In this document: positions 27,110-34,591 of the stretch, in pieces
Numbering within the stretch: position 1 is the stretch's first letter
Layout: each line of letters opens with the position of its first letter
Assembly (NCBI RefSeq): GCF_001426665.1
Contig: NZ_LMEY01000002.1
Coordinates: 62,001-126,000, forward strand
Direction of reading: 5' to 3'
DNA: 64,000 bases
Source of the DNA: Rhizobium sp. Root1334
Lineage (GTDB): Bacteria > Pseudomonadota > Alphaproteobacteria > Rhizobiales > Rhizobiaceae
Notes under the pieces: model-generated
The model's database searches: none
Seen by the model: the letters and a program-made list of their open reading frames with translations, nothing else
What the model was told of the DNA's origin: nothing
Made by a program: the position numbers and the translations under genes

Positions 27110-27270
27110 TCATCGAGCCTCGAAGGAGTGGAGCCATGTCATGTATGGAGGCATCCCTCGAAAGGCCCGCATGTACAATCGGGCCAAAGTCCGCCAAGCT
27201 CGGCACGACGTCATTCCAGAGATCGGCCTCGAGGTTGAAGCCCGGTACGAGAAGAATAGGACATAATTTC
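27110..27270 (-). pseudogene. N-terminal fragment of a second alpha/beta hydrolase
   Basis: On the minus strand, about 45 codons read CPILLVPGFNLEADLWNDVV and then FGPIVHAGLSRDASIHDMA, the usual start of a small alpha/beta hydrolase. An AGGGAG and an ATG lie just before it but in another frame, and no nucleophile elbow follows. It is a truncated and frameshifted remnant between the exported hydrolase and the insertion sequence. Confidence 0.6.
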
Positions 27271-27471
27271 TCCCTGCCCCCGCCCCAGAGCGACCAGAAG
27301 CGAATGGATGCAATATCCAACGATCACGCCGATAGTGGCACGAAGCCTACACCAGCCCCGTCCGACTGAGCCTGAGAGGCGGCAAAGAACATATCCGGCC
27401 GGGGCGCAGACCAACGGCTATAAAGTAAGCGAGAAAAGAGAGAGCGTGTTTGTCTCCATGTTACGGCGTCG

Positions 27472-28303
27472 ACTCATAAACTTTGGCACCATATTCTTGT
27501 TGCGACGAGCCTTACGGCGGCGAGGTAGTTTTCCGGGCGCTTGTCATATCGGGTTGCGATTCCCCGGAACTGCTTGATCCTGTTGAAGAACCGTTCCACG
27601 AGATTGCGTTGCCTGTAGACCCAGCGCGAGAACACGAAGGAGCCCTTGCGATTACTCTTCGGCGGGATATTGGCCCAGGCCTTTCGCTCGGCGGCCTTAG
27701 CCCGAATGGCATTCGTGTCATAACCCTTGTCGGCCAGCAGGATGTCCCCCTCGCCAAGCTCATCCGTCAGCGCGTCGGCTTCGGCACAATCGGCGATCTG
27801 TCCACTGGTCAGATGCAGATTGACCGGGCGACCTTCGGCATCGACGAGCGCGTGGATTTTGCTCGTAAGCCCGCCGCGGGAACGTCCCATGCCACCATCG
27901 TCTCCATCCCTTTTTTTCCCGTGGCCGCGTGCTGGTGAACGCGGACACAGGTCGAGTCGATCATGACGATGTCGCCATCGTAGGCCTTGGACACCGCTTC
28001 AAGAAGCCGATCCCATACCCCGGCTTTGCGCCAGCGGACGAAGCGGTTGTAACAGGTCGTCGGCGGGCCATAGCGTTCCGGAACTTCCGCCCAAGGCGAG
28101 CCCGTTCGAAACCGCCAGAGGATGCCATTCAGTACCCGCCGATCATCGACCCGGGCAACACCGCGTGGCTTGTTGGGCAACAACGGCGATATGATCGACC
28201 ATTCGTGGTCAGTCAGTTCGTAGCGACGACGCGTCATCAAATGCTTCCCTATTTCGAAGCCTTGAATCACGGCGGCCGATAAATGCCAAGAAATTTTATG
28301 AGT
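27472..28303 (-). mobile_element. IS5-family (IS427-like) insertion sequence
   Basis: About 832 bp bounded by ACTCATAAA at 27472-27480 and its complement TTTATGAGT at 28295-28303; the similarity goes on inward in a looser way (CTTTGGCA against its counterpart). It encodes one transposase in two overlapping frames. Exact ends and target duplication are uncertain because the outermost bases differ. Confidence 0.85.
27474..28237 (-). CDS. IS5-family transposase made by -1 frameshift
   Basis: First frame from ATG 28237: RRRYELTDHEWSIISPLLP, GILWRFRTGSPWAEVPERYG, YNRFVRWRKAGVWDRLLEA, DIVMIDSTCVRVHQHAATGKK with the first DDE Asp. A run of seven T at 27911-27917 (A7 in the message) lets ribosomes slip -1 into the second frame: GGMGRSRGGLTSKIHALVD, LLADKGYDTNAIR with the second Asp, and VYRQRNLVERFFNRIKQFRGIATRYDK with the catalytic Glu. 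All DDE residues are present, so the element could be active. The stop codon lies inside the terminal repeat. Confidence 0.9.
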
Positions 28304-28669
28304 TTACGCTGTAGCAAGATTCGACTGATCGGCCAAAGGTGCTGCTTATCTTGCCAACTGAACGTCACAAAGTTTTTGCTGCTGATATCTCAAATATGAC
28401 TACGCGCTCCACGGCCTTTTAGGCAAGCTTTGCGGCTATGAAAAGTGTGTGCAGTTGCAATTTTGAGGTTTGTAAGGTCCGGGGCAGTTAGGCGATCCAC
28501 GGAATGTCGGCGTAAGGCGCAACGAGCTTGTTCGCATCACGCTGTCGCTGGTTCGAGTACTCGTAAAAGAACCAAGAGTTGCAAGCCAATCAAGCGGCAG
28601 GCAAGGCCGTTATCGTAGAGAACAACAAGCTGCCGGATTTCGACCCGGCCGCTTGTCTCCGTTTCGGTC
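28304..28669. other. Intergenic stretch with a possible gene tail
   Basis: About 365 bases. On the minus strand, 33 codons ending in TAA at 28488-28490 read NSWFFYEYSNQRQRDANK and PYADIPWIA, which looks like a protein C-terminus, but upstream it is stopped at once. No family recognised. The rest holds nothing I can support. Confidence 0.35.
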
Positions 28670-28966
28670 TTAGTGCCGATGCTCCGGCATGTCCTTCAGC
28701 TGATCCTTTGTCCATCCGGTAACGGCATGGACGTCGCCATCGTCATCCCGCATGAACTCGAGATCCGTCAGCGGGACCGAAACCGGTTTTGCTCCAATAC
28801 CCAGGAACCCGCCGACATCGATGATCGCAGTGCCACCAGCGCCTGCACCATGTACGTGATCGACCGTGCCCACCTTAGAGTCGTCCGCGCCATAGACTGT
28901 GGCGCCTTCGAGAATGTCGGCGGTGAGCTCGCCAGCCGCGAGGCGGACGTGGTTTGTATGATCCAT
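28670..28966 (-). CDS. Cytoplasmic PRC-barrel/DUF2171-like protein
   Basis: 98 residues, no signal peptide. The core is a PRC-barrel-like beta domain: ADILEGATVYGADDSKVGTVDHVH, TAIIDVGGFLGIGAKPVSVPL, DLEFMRDDDGDVHAVTGWTKDQL, with a His-containing tail (MPEHRH). This pattern is common in stress-induced rhizobial proteins, whose function is unknown. ATG 28966 has GGAGGAAG five bases upstream and follows a stress-type promoter by 36 bases. Confidence 0.85.
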   Translation of the reverse strand: MDHTNHVRLAAGELTADILEGATVYGADDSKVGTVDHVHGAGAGGTAIIDVGGFLGIGAKPVSVPLTDLEFMRDDDGDVHAVTGWTKDQLKDMPEHRH

Positions 28967-29002
28967 TGCTTCCTCCATTGATTACTTTCGTGTGCGAGAA
29001 CA

Positions 29003-29027
29003 AACTCGACGCCGCACAAATTGTTCC
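29003..29027 (-). promoter_or_regulatory. EcfG/RpoE2-type promoter
   Basis: Minus-strand GGAAC-N17-GTT, 36 bases before the ATG at 28966. Confidence 0.75.
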
Positions 29028-29141
29028 CGTGAGAGGTTCCTGCAAGGACCACGTGGGCGAAGGTCGGGGTCGGATCGCGGCGCCCCTGAAGCATAGTTCT
29101 GCTTGCACCGCGTTAGAGCGAACGTCGGAGCCGTGACTGGC

Positions 29142-29166
29142 GGAACATTGTCGCTTCGCATGTGTT
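29142..29166 (+). promoter_or_regulatory. EcfG/RpoE2-type promoter of the small gene-glsA unit
   Basis: Plus-strand GGAAC-N17-GTT. It lies 169 bases before the ATG at 29336, a longer leader than at the other sites. Confidence 0.68.
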
Positions 29167-29335
29167 TTCGGGGAGTATTCTGTGTTTTTCGCTGTTCGTA
29201 GGGTGGGCATCGCTGACGCTGGAGCAGGACCATACCTGCGGGTGCGGAAAGCCCGTGGCGGCCAGGCACGTCTGGTTGCTCTGCGGGTAAACAGGACGTC
29301 ATTAAGCAATGGAGGCAAGTATGGTGGAGGCAAAC

Positions 29336-29575
29336 ATGGCCGGGGACCTGCACAACGATGTCCGTGAGAGGCTTGAAGATTTCGTCGACACTTTCGTCGT
29401 CAAAGGCGCACGGGCGGGCGATGTCATTGAAATCATCATTCAGGAGGCCGTTTTTCTGCGCCAAGCCTATGATCGTGATCCAGACCCGGCGGATGATAGC
29501 GGCACCGACCTCGACGCCGAACCCTCGAACGGCTGGCCGTCGGCGGGCAGCCAGCCGAAGCAGGGCGGTTCGTAA
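29336..29575 (+). CDS. Small acidic hypothetical protein before glutaminase
   Basis: 79 residues (MAGDLHNDVRERLEDFVDTF...), with a helical first half and an Asp/Ser/Gly-rich disordered tail. Family not recognised. Two further in-frame ATGs at 29309 and 29321 are possible; 29336 has GGTGGAGG at good spacing. The glutaminase GTG starts two bases after its stop, so the two are one unit and may be functionally linked. Confidence 0.65.
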   Translation: MAGDLHNDVRERLEDFVDTFVVKGARAGDVIEIIIQEAVFLRQAYDRDPDPADDSGTDLDAEPSNGWPSAGSQPKQGGS

Positions 29576-29577
29576 TC

Positions 29578-30558
29578 GTGGCGCATACCGCAAAGGATAA
29601 GAATACTCTCAGGGCAATCCTTGAGGACGTTGTGGCCCGTGTACGCAAAGCGACACCAGACCTCCTGGAAGAGGCAGCCGCAAAGGCTGATGTAGCCGGT
29701 AAAGTGGCGCCGGTTAAACGGGACTTCGAGCAATTCGGCATCGCTGTGTTCTTGCAGGACGGGCAAATGGCGGCGGCTGGCAATTCCAAGACACCCTTTC
29801 CAATCCAATCGATTTCCAAGGTCTTCGCGCTTGAGGTCGCTCTTGATGCGATTGGTGAGAGAGTTTGGGAGCGCGTTGGCCGTGATCCGTCCGGCGACCC
29901 GTTCAATTCGATCATCGATCTGGAACGCGCAAAGGGCGTGCCGCGCAACCCGTTCATCAATTCAGGCGCACTGGTCGTCTGCGACATCCTTGCCGGTATC
30001 GGTGGGCGTCAGGGGCCAAACAAGCACGTCCTAAGGTTCGTTGAACGAATGCTGGACGATGAGACAATGACGCTGGACCAAGGCGTCATGGACAGCGACC
30101 GCACCGGAGGGGATCTCAATCGATCTCTGATGTTCATGGCGAGACATCACGGTAACCTCAAGCATCCTGTAGAAAAGGTAATGGACGCTTACATTCATCA
30201 ATGCGCCATCACACTCGACTGTTGCGGGCTTGCCAAGGCTGGCCGTTTTCTCATTCCTGGAGATCGCACGAGCGGAAACACCGTCAAACTCAAGGCTGCA
30301 CGCAGGGCACGCCGCATTTTGTCGATCATGATGCTATGCGGTCAGTATGACGGTTCCGGCGATTTTGCGTATCGCGTCGGCCTTCCGGCAAAATCCGGCG
30401 TGGGCGGTGGAATTCTTGCGATCGCTCCCCACCAGGCATCCATTGCCGTATGGTCACCCGCGCTGGATCCCATGGGGAACAGCTGGCTTGGAACCCTCGG
30501 CCTCGAAATTCTGACGTCGAAAACCGACTGGTCTGTGTTCGGTGCCACCCGGCGCTGA
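29578..30558 (+). CDS. glsA: Glutaminase A
   Basis: 326 residues, serine-dependent beta-lactamase-like glutaminase that converts L-glutamine to glutamate and ammonia. Motifs: PFPIQSISKVFALEVALD with the catalytic SxxK, VPRNPFINSGALVV, DAYIHQCAITLDC with the Tyr, and LPAKSGVGGGILAI with the KSG-type loop. All catalytic residues are present. Start is GTG. In enteric bacteria the ammonia helps acid resistance; here co-expression from a stress-type promoter would fit a similar role, which is inference. Confidence 0.94.
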   Translation: MAHTAKDKNTLRAILEDVVARVRKATPDLLEEAAAKADVAGKVAPVKRDFEQFGIAVFLQDGQMAAAGNSKTPFPIQSISKVFALEVALDAIGERVWERVGRDPSGDPFNSIIDLERAKGVPRNPFINSGALVVCDILAGIGGRQGPNKHVLRFVERMLDDETMTLDQGVMDSDRTGGDLNRSLMFMARHHGNLKHPVEKVMDAYIHQCAITLDCCGLAKAGRFLIPGDRTSGNTVKLKAARRARRILSIMMLCGQYDGSGDFAYRVGLPAKSGVGGGILAIAPHQASIAVWSPALDPMGNSWLGTLGLEILTSKTDWSVFGATRR

Positions 30559-30749
30559 TTGCGTTTCGCAAAGCAAGGGCAAGGGTACCTCTTAGGGGGA
30601 GGCCTGCGTTGTTATCCGTGGCGGCACTGCTCTTTCGACGAGCGCCTCGATTTCCGTCGCGTTGCCGGACGTCAATCGGTCCCCAAGTGTCATAGTTAAT
30701 TGCGCCGGATCGGGCACCGGCTATTCTTTGCAAGCGTTTGGAGGTTGAG

Positions 30750-30932
30750 ATGGAAAATGGAAAGCGCCACCGTGGTTCCTCTCCAAGAGGAGAGTTCGAG
30801 CAGTCGAAAGCAGTCGCAACGGCGATGATCGAAGACCAGCGAGCGGCAGACCGGCTGAAGACGGAGAGCCTGCGCGCTGCCCGGCTCCGGTTGAAAGCAA
30901 GCCAGTCCGGCCCAATACCCGTTAAGCGCTGA
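30750..30932 (+). CDS. 60-residue basic helical protein
   Basis: MENGKRHRGSSPRGEFEQSK followed by a helix rich in Ala, Arg and Lys, ending PIPVKR. GGAGG lies six bases before the ATG. No family recognised. The charged, helical make-up and the position among stress-type genes suggest a small stress protein, but no GGAAC-type site was found directly upstream. Confidence 0.55.
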   Translation: MENGKRHRGSSPRGEFEQSKAVATAMIEDQRAADRLKTESLRAARLRLKASQSGPIPVKR

Positions 30933-30992
30933 CCGGCCATGCATTGGCCGGGAAATGGCTGCTGCGATTGTCGGGCAAAGCAGCCCCACGAG

Positions 30993-31017
30993 GGAACCTA
31001 CTTCGCGCGCAATCGTT
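30993..31017 (+). promoter_or_regulatory. EcfG/RpoE2-type promoter
   Basis: Plus-strand GGAAC-N17-GTT, 27 bases before the ATG at 31045. Confidence 0.75.
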
Positions 31018-31044
31018 TTGGGAAAGTGACGGAGGCAGGTTCCA

Positions 31045-31269
31045 ATGAAGACGACCCACACAGAAAAGACTGACGATCTCCACGAAATTATCGATCAAAA
31101 GATAACGGCACTCGTGCTGGAGATGGAAAACGCGGATTGGCCAACGAGTGACATTGCGCGTGCCGTTCATGACGTCGTGAAAACGCGATGGCTCGACACC
31201 GCTTCGTCGCTGGAGGAGGCAAGCCGGGCGGTCTCCAAAAATTTCGTATCGGATGGAAACGAGGGCTAG
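31045..31269 (+). CDS. Small helical rhizobial protein
   Basis: 74 residues, all helical: DLHEIIDQKITALVLEMENADWPTSDIARAVHDVV, given here in part, then RWLDTASSLEEASRAVSKNF. It resembles the small rhizobial family with an (A/D)W...DIA.A(V/L) core, as does 23015-23230. GGAGGC precedes the ATG. It has its own stress-type promoter and is followed 37 bases later by another small gene, probably on the same transcript. Confidence 0.7.
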   Translation: MKTTHTEKTDDLHEIIDQKITALVLEMENADWPTSDIARAVHDVVKTRWLDTASSLEEASRAVSKNFVSDGNEG

Positions 31270-31306
31270 AACCCCGCTCGCGGCAATTTAAGAGGAAAGC
31301 CCTGCA

Positions 31307-31513
31307 ATGACGACCCAGTTTCAAATCGTTTGCCTCAGTGCGCTCGACCCGGCCGGGGAAGACCGACGGGACGAACCGGAGCTTTCCTATTCCGAGGCAT
31401 TGATGAGGGCAGAGCAACTCAAATTCGAGGGCATCGCTTTTCGTGTTTACACCGACGCAGACCTGACCGCAGAGCAAACGCAATCCCTCCTCGATCTTGG
31501 AGCATTGATGTAG
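31307..31513 (+). CDS. 68-residue hypothetical protein
   Basis: A small soluble alpha/beta protein: QFQIVCLSALDPAGEDRRDE, ELSYSEALMRAEQLKFEG, FRVYTDADLTAEQTQSLLD. The order (strand, helix, strand, helix) suggests a compact domain. AGAGGAAAG lies before the ATG. Function and family unknown. It is second in a two-gene unit and converges on the helicase gene 18 bases away. Confidence 0.65.
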   Translation: MTTQFQIVCLSALDPAGEDRRDEPELSYSEALMRAEQLKFEGIAFRVYTDADLTAEQTQSLLDLGALM

Positions 31514-31531
31514 GATTGCAGCCGCAGGGCG

Positions 31532-33598
31532 CTATTTCCACATGCCCCGCATCTTTTCCGCCACATCGATGCGGATCTGTTGTGCGCTGCGGCCGGAACG
31601 ATCGGGTGTCACCATCGGCCATCGGGTCACCTCGAAAAACTGCAGAAGGGTGGCCGGAATGAAACGTGTCCTTGAGGCAAAGACGTGACGATCACCCTGC
31701 GGGTTCTGGTTGTGCGTGAAAAACCGCAAGGGCGTCACAAGCGCCAGATTGTCCTTGGCTCGCGTCATGCCGACGTAGAGCAGGCGCCGCTCCTCTTCGA
31801 GTTCATGGGTCGTGCCCGCTCCAAGATCGGAGGGGATGCAGCCATCGACGACATTGAGCATGAACACGGATCGCCATTCCTGGCCCTTTGCCGAGTGAAT
31901 GGTCGACAGGATCAGATAGTCTTCGTCAAGCAGCGGCACGCCCGCCTGATCGCTTGTCGCATCCGGCGGATCAAGGGTCAGTTCCGTCAGGAAGGTTTCG
32001 CGCGACGCGTAGCCGGCAGCGATCTGTTCAAGCTGCAGCAGGTCGGCCAGGCGGGTTTCTGCATCCTCATGGATGCGACCAAGATGCGGCTCATACCACA
32101 GACGCGCCAGGCCAAACTCTGCAGGCCAGCCGGCTTCGGCTTTGCGCAGGGTCTGAAGCATGGAGACAAACGACGGCCAATCCTCTGAGGATCTCGGCGG
32201 AGCCGGGATCTCTCCCAAGGCAACAAGCGGCTCGGGATCGGCGGCGATCGCATCGAGGATTTTGCCAGCCGTCTGCGGTCCAATCCCGGGCAGCATGTTC
32301 AAAAGCCGGAAACCGGCGACCCGATCGCGTGGGTTCTGGGAGAACCGCAGCACTGCCAGCATGTCCTTGACATGGGCGCTGTCGAGAAACTTGAGACCTC
32401 CGAACTTGACGAAAGGAATGTTGCGGCGGGTCAACTCCACCTCAAGCGGCCCGCTGTGGCTCGATGTGCGAAACAGCACGGCCTGTTGCCTCAGCGTCAT
32501 GCCGCCCTCACGGTTTGCGAGGACCTCCTCAACGATGAAGTTCGCCTGGTCTATTTCGTCTTTGACGGTGACAAGCTTCGGGCGCTGTTCAGATTGGCGT
32601 TCGGTCCAGAGATTTTTGGTGAAACGCTCGCGCGCCAAATCGATCACCCCGTTGGCGGCGGCAAGGATCGGCTGTGTCGACCGGTAATTCCGGTCGAGTG
32701 TGATGATATTGGCGGCCGGGCTGAATGAGCCTGGAAAATCGAGAATGTTGCGCACGGTGGCTGCGCGAAACGAGTAGATCGATTGCGCATCGTCACCCAC
32801 GACCGTTAGGCCATGACCACCCGGCTTCAAGGCCATCAATACGGATGATTGAAGCTTGTTGGTATCCTGATATTCGTCGACCATGACATGGTCGAAAAGG
32901 TTGCCGATTTCTTCGGCCAGTTCTGTATCGGCGACCATTTGCGCCCAGTAAAGCAGCAAATCGTCGTAATCGAGGACATTCTGCTTCTGCTTGGCCTCGA
33001 CATAGGCACTGAACAGAGATTTCAGCTGTTCTTGCCACATCGACACCCAAGGATAGTGGTTGCGCAGGACCTCGGCCAACGCAGCCTCGGAATTGACGGT
33101 CCGCGAATAGATGGACAGGCAGGTTCCTTTTGTGGGAAACCGTGTTTCCGTTTTCGAGAATCCGAGTTCGTACCGCACAAGGTTCATCAAGTCGGCACTA
33201 TCCTCACGGTCATGGATGGTAAAATCGGTATTCAAGCCAATCTGTGCTGCGTGCATGCGCAGCAGACGCGCGCCAATGCCATGGAAGGTTCCGGCCCAGG
33301 AAAGCGCGTCTGTCAACAGGGCGGCATTGCTGCCGATCACCTGTCTGCAAATTCGCTCCACCCGCCGTGACAATTCCGACGCTGACCGGCGTGAGAACGT
33401 CATCAAAAGGATACGCCGGGGGTCGGCGCCGTTGACGATGAGATGGGCGACACGGTGGGCAAGCGTATTGGTCTTGCCCGATCCCGCGCCCGCGATAATC
33501 AACAACGGACCCGCGATCGGGGCTTTCGGCAGGCCAACGCCATACTCGACGGCGCGGCGCTGTTGGTCGTTGAGTTTTTCCAGATAGGCTTGTGCCAT
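31532..33598 (-). CDS. UvrD/Rep-type ATP-dependent DNA helicase
   Basis: 688 residues, superfamily 1A helicase. Motifs in order: LNDQQRRAVEY (Q motif), LLIIAGAGSGKTNTLAHRV (I), ILLMTFSRRSASELSRRVE (Ia), VMVDEYQDTNKLQ (II), LTVVGDDAQSIYSFRAA (III), ITLDRNYRST (IV), ILSTIHSAKGQEWRSVFML (V) and RRLLYVGMTRAKDNLALV (VI). All ATPase residues are intact. It probably acts in DNA repair; the end (RSAQQIRIDVAEKMRGMW) is short. It stands alone with no partner nuclease. Start ATG 33598 was chosen for its GGAAG and a normal N-terminus. Confidence 0.94.
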   Translation of the reverse strand: MAQAYLEKLNDQQRRAVEYGVGLPKAPIAGPLLIIAGAGSGKTNTLAHRVAHLIVNGADPRRILLMTFSRRSASELSRRVERICRQVIGSNAALLTDALSWAGTFHGIGARLLRMHAAQIGLNTDFTIHDREDSADLMNLVRYELGFSKTETRFPTKGTCLSIYSRTVNSEAALAEVLRNHYPWVSMWQEQLKSLFSAYVEAKQKQNVLDYDDLLLYWAQMVADTELAEEIGNLFDHVMVDEYQDTNKLQSSVLMALKPGGHGLTVVGDDAQSIYSFRAATVRNILDFPGSFSPAANIITLDRNYRSTQPILAAANGVIDLARERFTKNLWTERQSEQRPKLVTVKDEIDQANFIVEEVLANREGGMTLRQQAVLFRTSSHSGPLEVELTRRNIPFVKFGGLKFLDSAHVKDMLAVLRFSQNPRDRVAGFRLLNMLPGIGPQTAGKILDAIAADPEPLVALGEIPAPPRSSEDWPSFVSMLQTLRKAEAGWPAEFGLARLWYEPHLGRIHEDAETRLADLLQLEQIAAGYASRETFLTELTLDPPDATSDQAGVPLLDEDYLILSTIHSAKGQEWRSVFMLNVVDGCIPSDLGAGTTHELEEERRLLYVGMTRAKDNLALVTPLRFFTHNQNPQGDRHVFASRTRFIPATLLQFFEVTRWPMVTPDRSGRSAQQIRIDVAEKMRGMWK

Positions 33599-34096
33599 AA
33601 TGCTTCCGGGTTGGCTGGGAATGGTTTCGGCAGAGATTTTGATCTTCGAACAAAAACGGAACATATCGTTTTGACGTGCCGTTGGAAACCACGATTTGGA
33701 ATTTCAGCGTTTCTGTTTCGGATCCAGCCGTGAATAATGGATGGCTATTAATCGAACAGCACAGCAGCAATGGCGCTGCTGGTGCAAAGGTAAATCGAAA
33801 GTGACGAGCGCACTGGAACTCCTCAAGTCCGTAGCAACCAATGGAGCAATCACCCGTAAAAGCTCTCGATATCTTCTACGGCAAGGTCAACGCGCAGATC
33901 GATTTCGCCAAGCAGATGTCTCTATCAAAGACCCCTGCATTTGACGGCTACTCCAGTGTTCACGGCGGACTTGATCAGTGCCTCGGGAAACTGCCCGTAA
34001 AGCTCTGCTGGTCATTCTTCGCGGTGCGCCCGTCAGGATGTTGACAAACGACAATGTTCAGGAACTGAAAGCCGTTTTCGGCGAAGGACTTAAATC
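33599..34096. other. Intergenic stretch with decayed coding pieces
   Basis: About 500 bases. A plus-strand GGAAC-N19-TT sequence near 33656 lies far from any gene. From about 33841 one frame reads KALDIFYGKVNAQIDFAKQM and after a shift another reads on to 34100; see the separate entry. Nothing else is supported. Confidence 0.4.
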
Positions 34097-34100
34097 ATGA
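33841..34100 (+). pseudogene. Remnant of an unidentified gene upstream of rraA
   Basis: Two coding-like pieces lie in different plus frames: SPVKALDIFYGKVNAQIDFA from about 33850, then from 33975 VPRETARKALLVILRGAPVR and NDNVQELKAVFGEGLKS ending at TGA 34098-34100. The last stop overlaps the rraA ATG as ATGA, so the ancestral gene was coupled to rraA. I cannot name the family. A frameshift and missing 5' part make it non-functional. Confidence 0.45.
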
Positions 34101-34582
34101 AAACTGCCGATCTGGTCGATGCATTCGGTGACGACGTTTCCTTCTGCGACCTGCCCTTCATCAAGCTTGGACAGAAGAAACTGTTTTCGGGCGAGATCGA
34201 GACCGTCAAATGCTTCGAGGACAATGCGCTTCTGAAGGCGGAGCTGCAGAAGCCGGGTCGCGGCCGGGTGATGGTCGTCGATGGTGGAGGCTCCACGCGG
34301 CTGGCCCTGCTCGGTGACCAGATCGCCCTGATCCTCAAGGAGAATGATTGGGCTGGCATCGTCATCAACGGTTCGGTGCGCGATAGCGCCGAGATCGACG
34401 CCATGGATGTCGCGGTCTTCTGCCGCGCGGTGTCGCCCAAGAAGTCGTCAAAGGATGGTGTCGGCAAGGTGTCTGTGTCCGTCAGCTTCGGTAACGTCAC
34501 GTTCCGGCCGGGCGAATATCTCTATGCCGACAGCGACGGCATTCTGATCGCCGCGAAGCGTCTCGACGCGGAGCGCGGGTGA
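34097..34582 (+). CDS. rraA: RraA-family protein (oxaloacetate decarboxylase/HMG aldolase fold)
   Basis: 161 residues, the length of E. coli RraA. The family includes RNase E inhibitors and metal-dependent class II aldolases that also decarboxylate oxaloacetate. The catalytic signature D-X20-R-D is intact (from GDQIAL to NGSVRDSAEI), so enzyme activity is plausible. Other landmarks are VMVVDGGGSTRLALLG and YLYADSDGILIA. It starts inside the stop of a decayed gene and is followed by aconitase after 9 bases, so the two are co-transcribed. With the tartrate genes downstream, oxaloacetate decarboxylation is more likely than RNase control here. Confidence 0.85.
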   Translation: MKTADLVDAFGDDVSFCDLPFIKLGQKKLFSGEIETVKCFEDNALLKAELQKPGRGRVMVVDGGGSTRLALLGDQIALILKENDWAGIVINGSVRDSAEIDAMDVAVFCRAVSPKKSSKDGVGKVSVSVSFGNVTFRPGEYLYADSDGILIAAKRLDAERG

Positions 34583-34591
34583 AACGACGCC

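Noticed and set aside
33656-33681. GGAAC-N19-TT sequence as a promoter
   Set aside because: It lacks the GTT form and no intact gene starts within 400 bases downstream.
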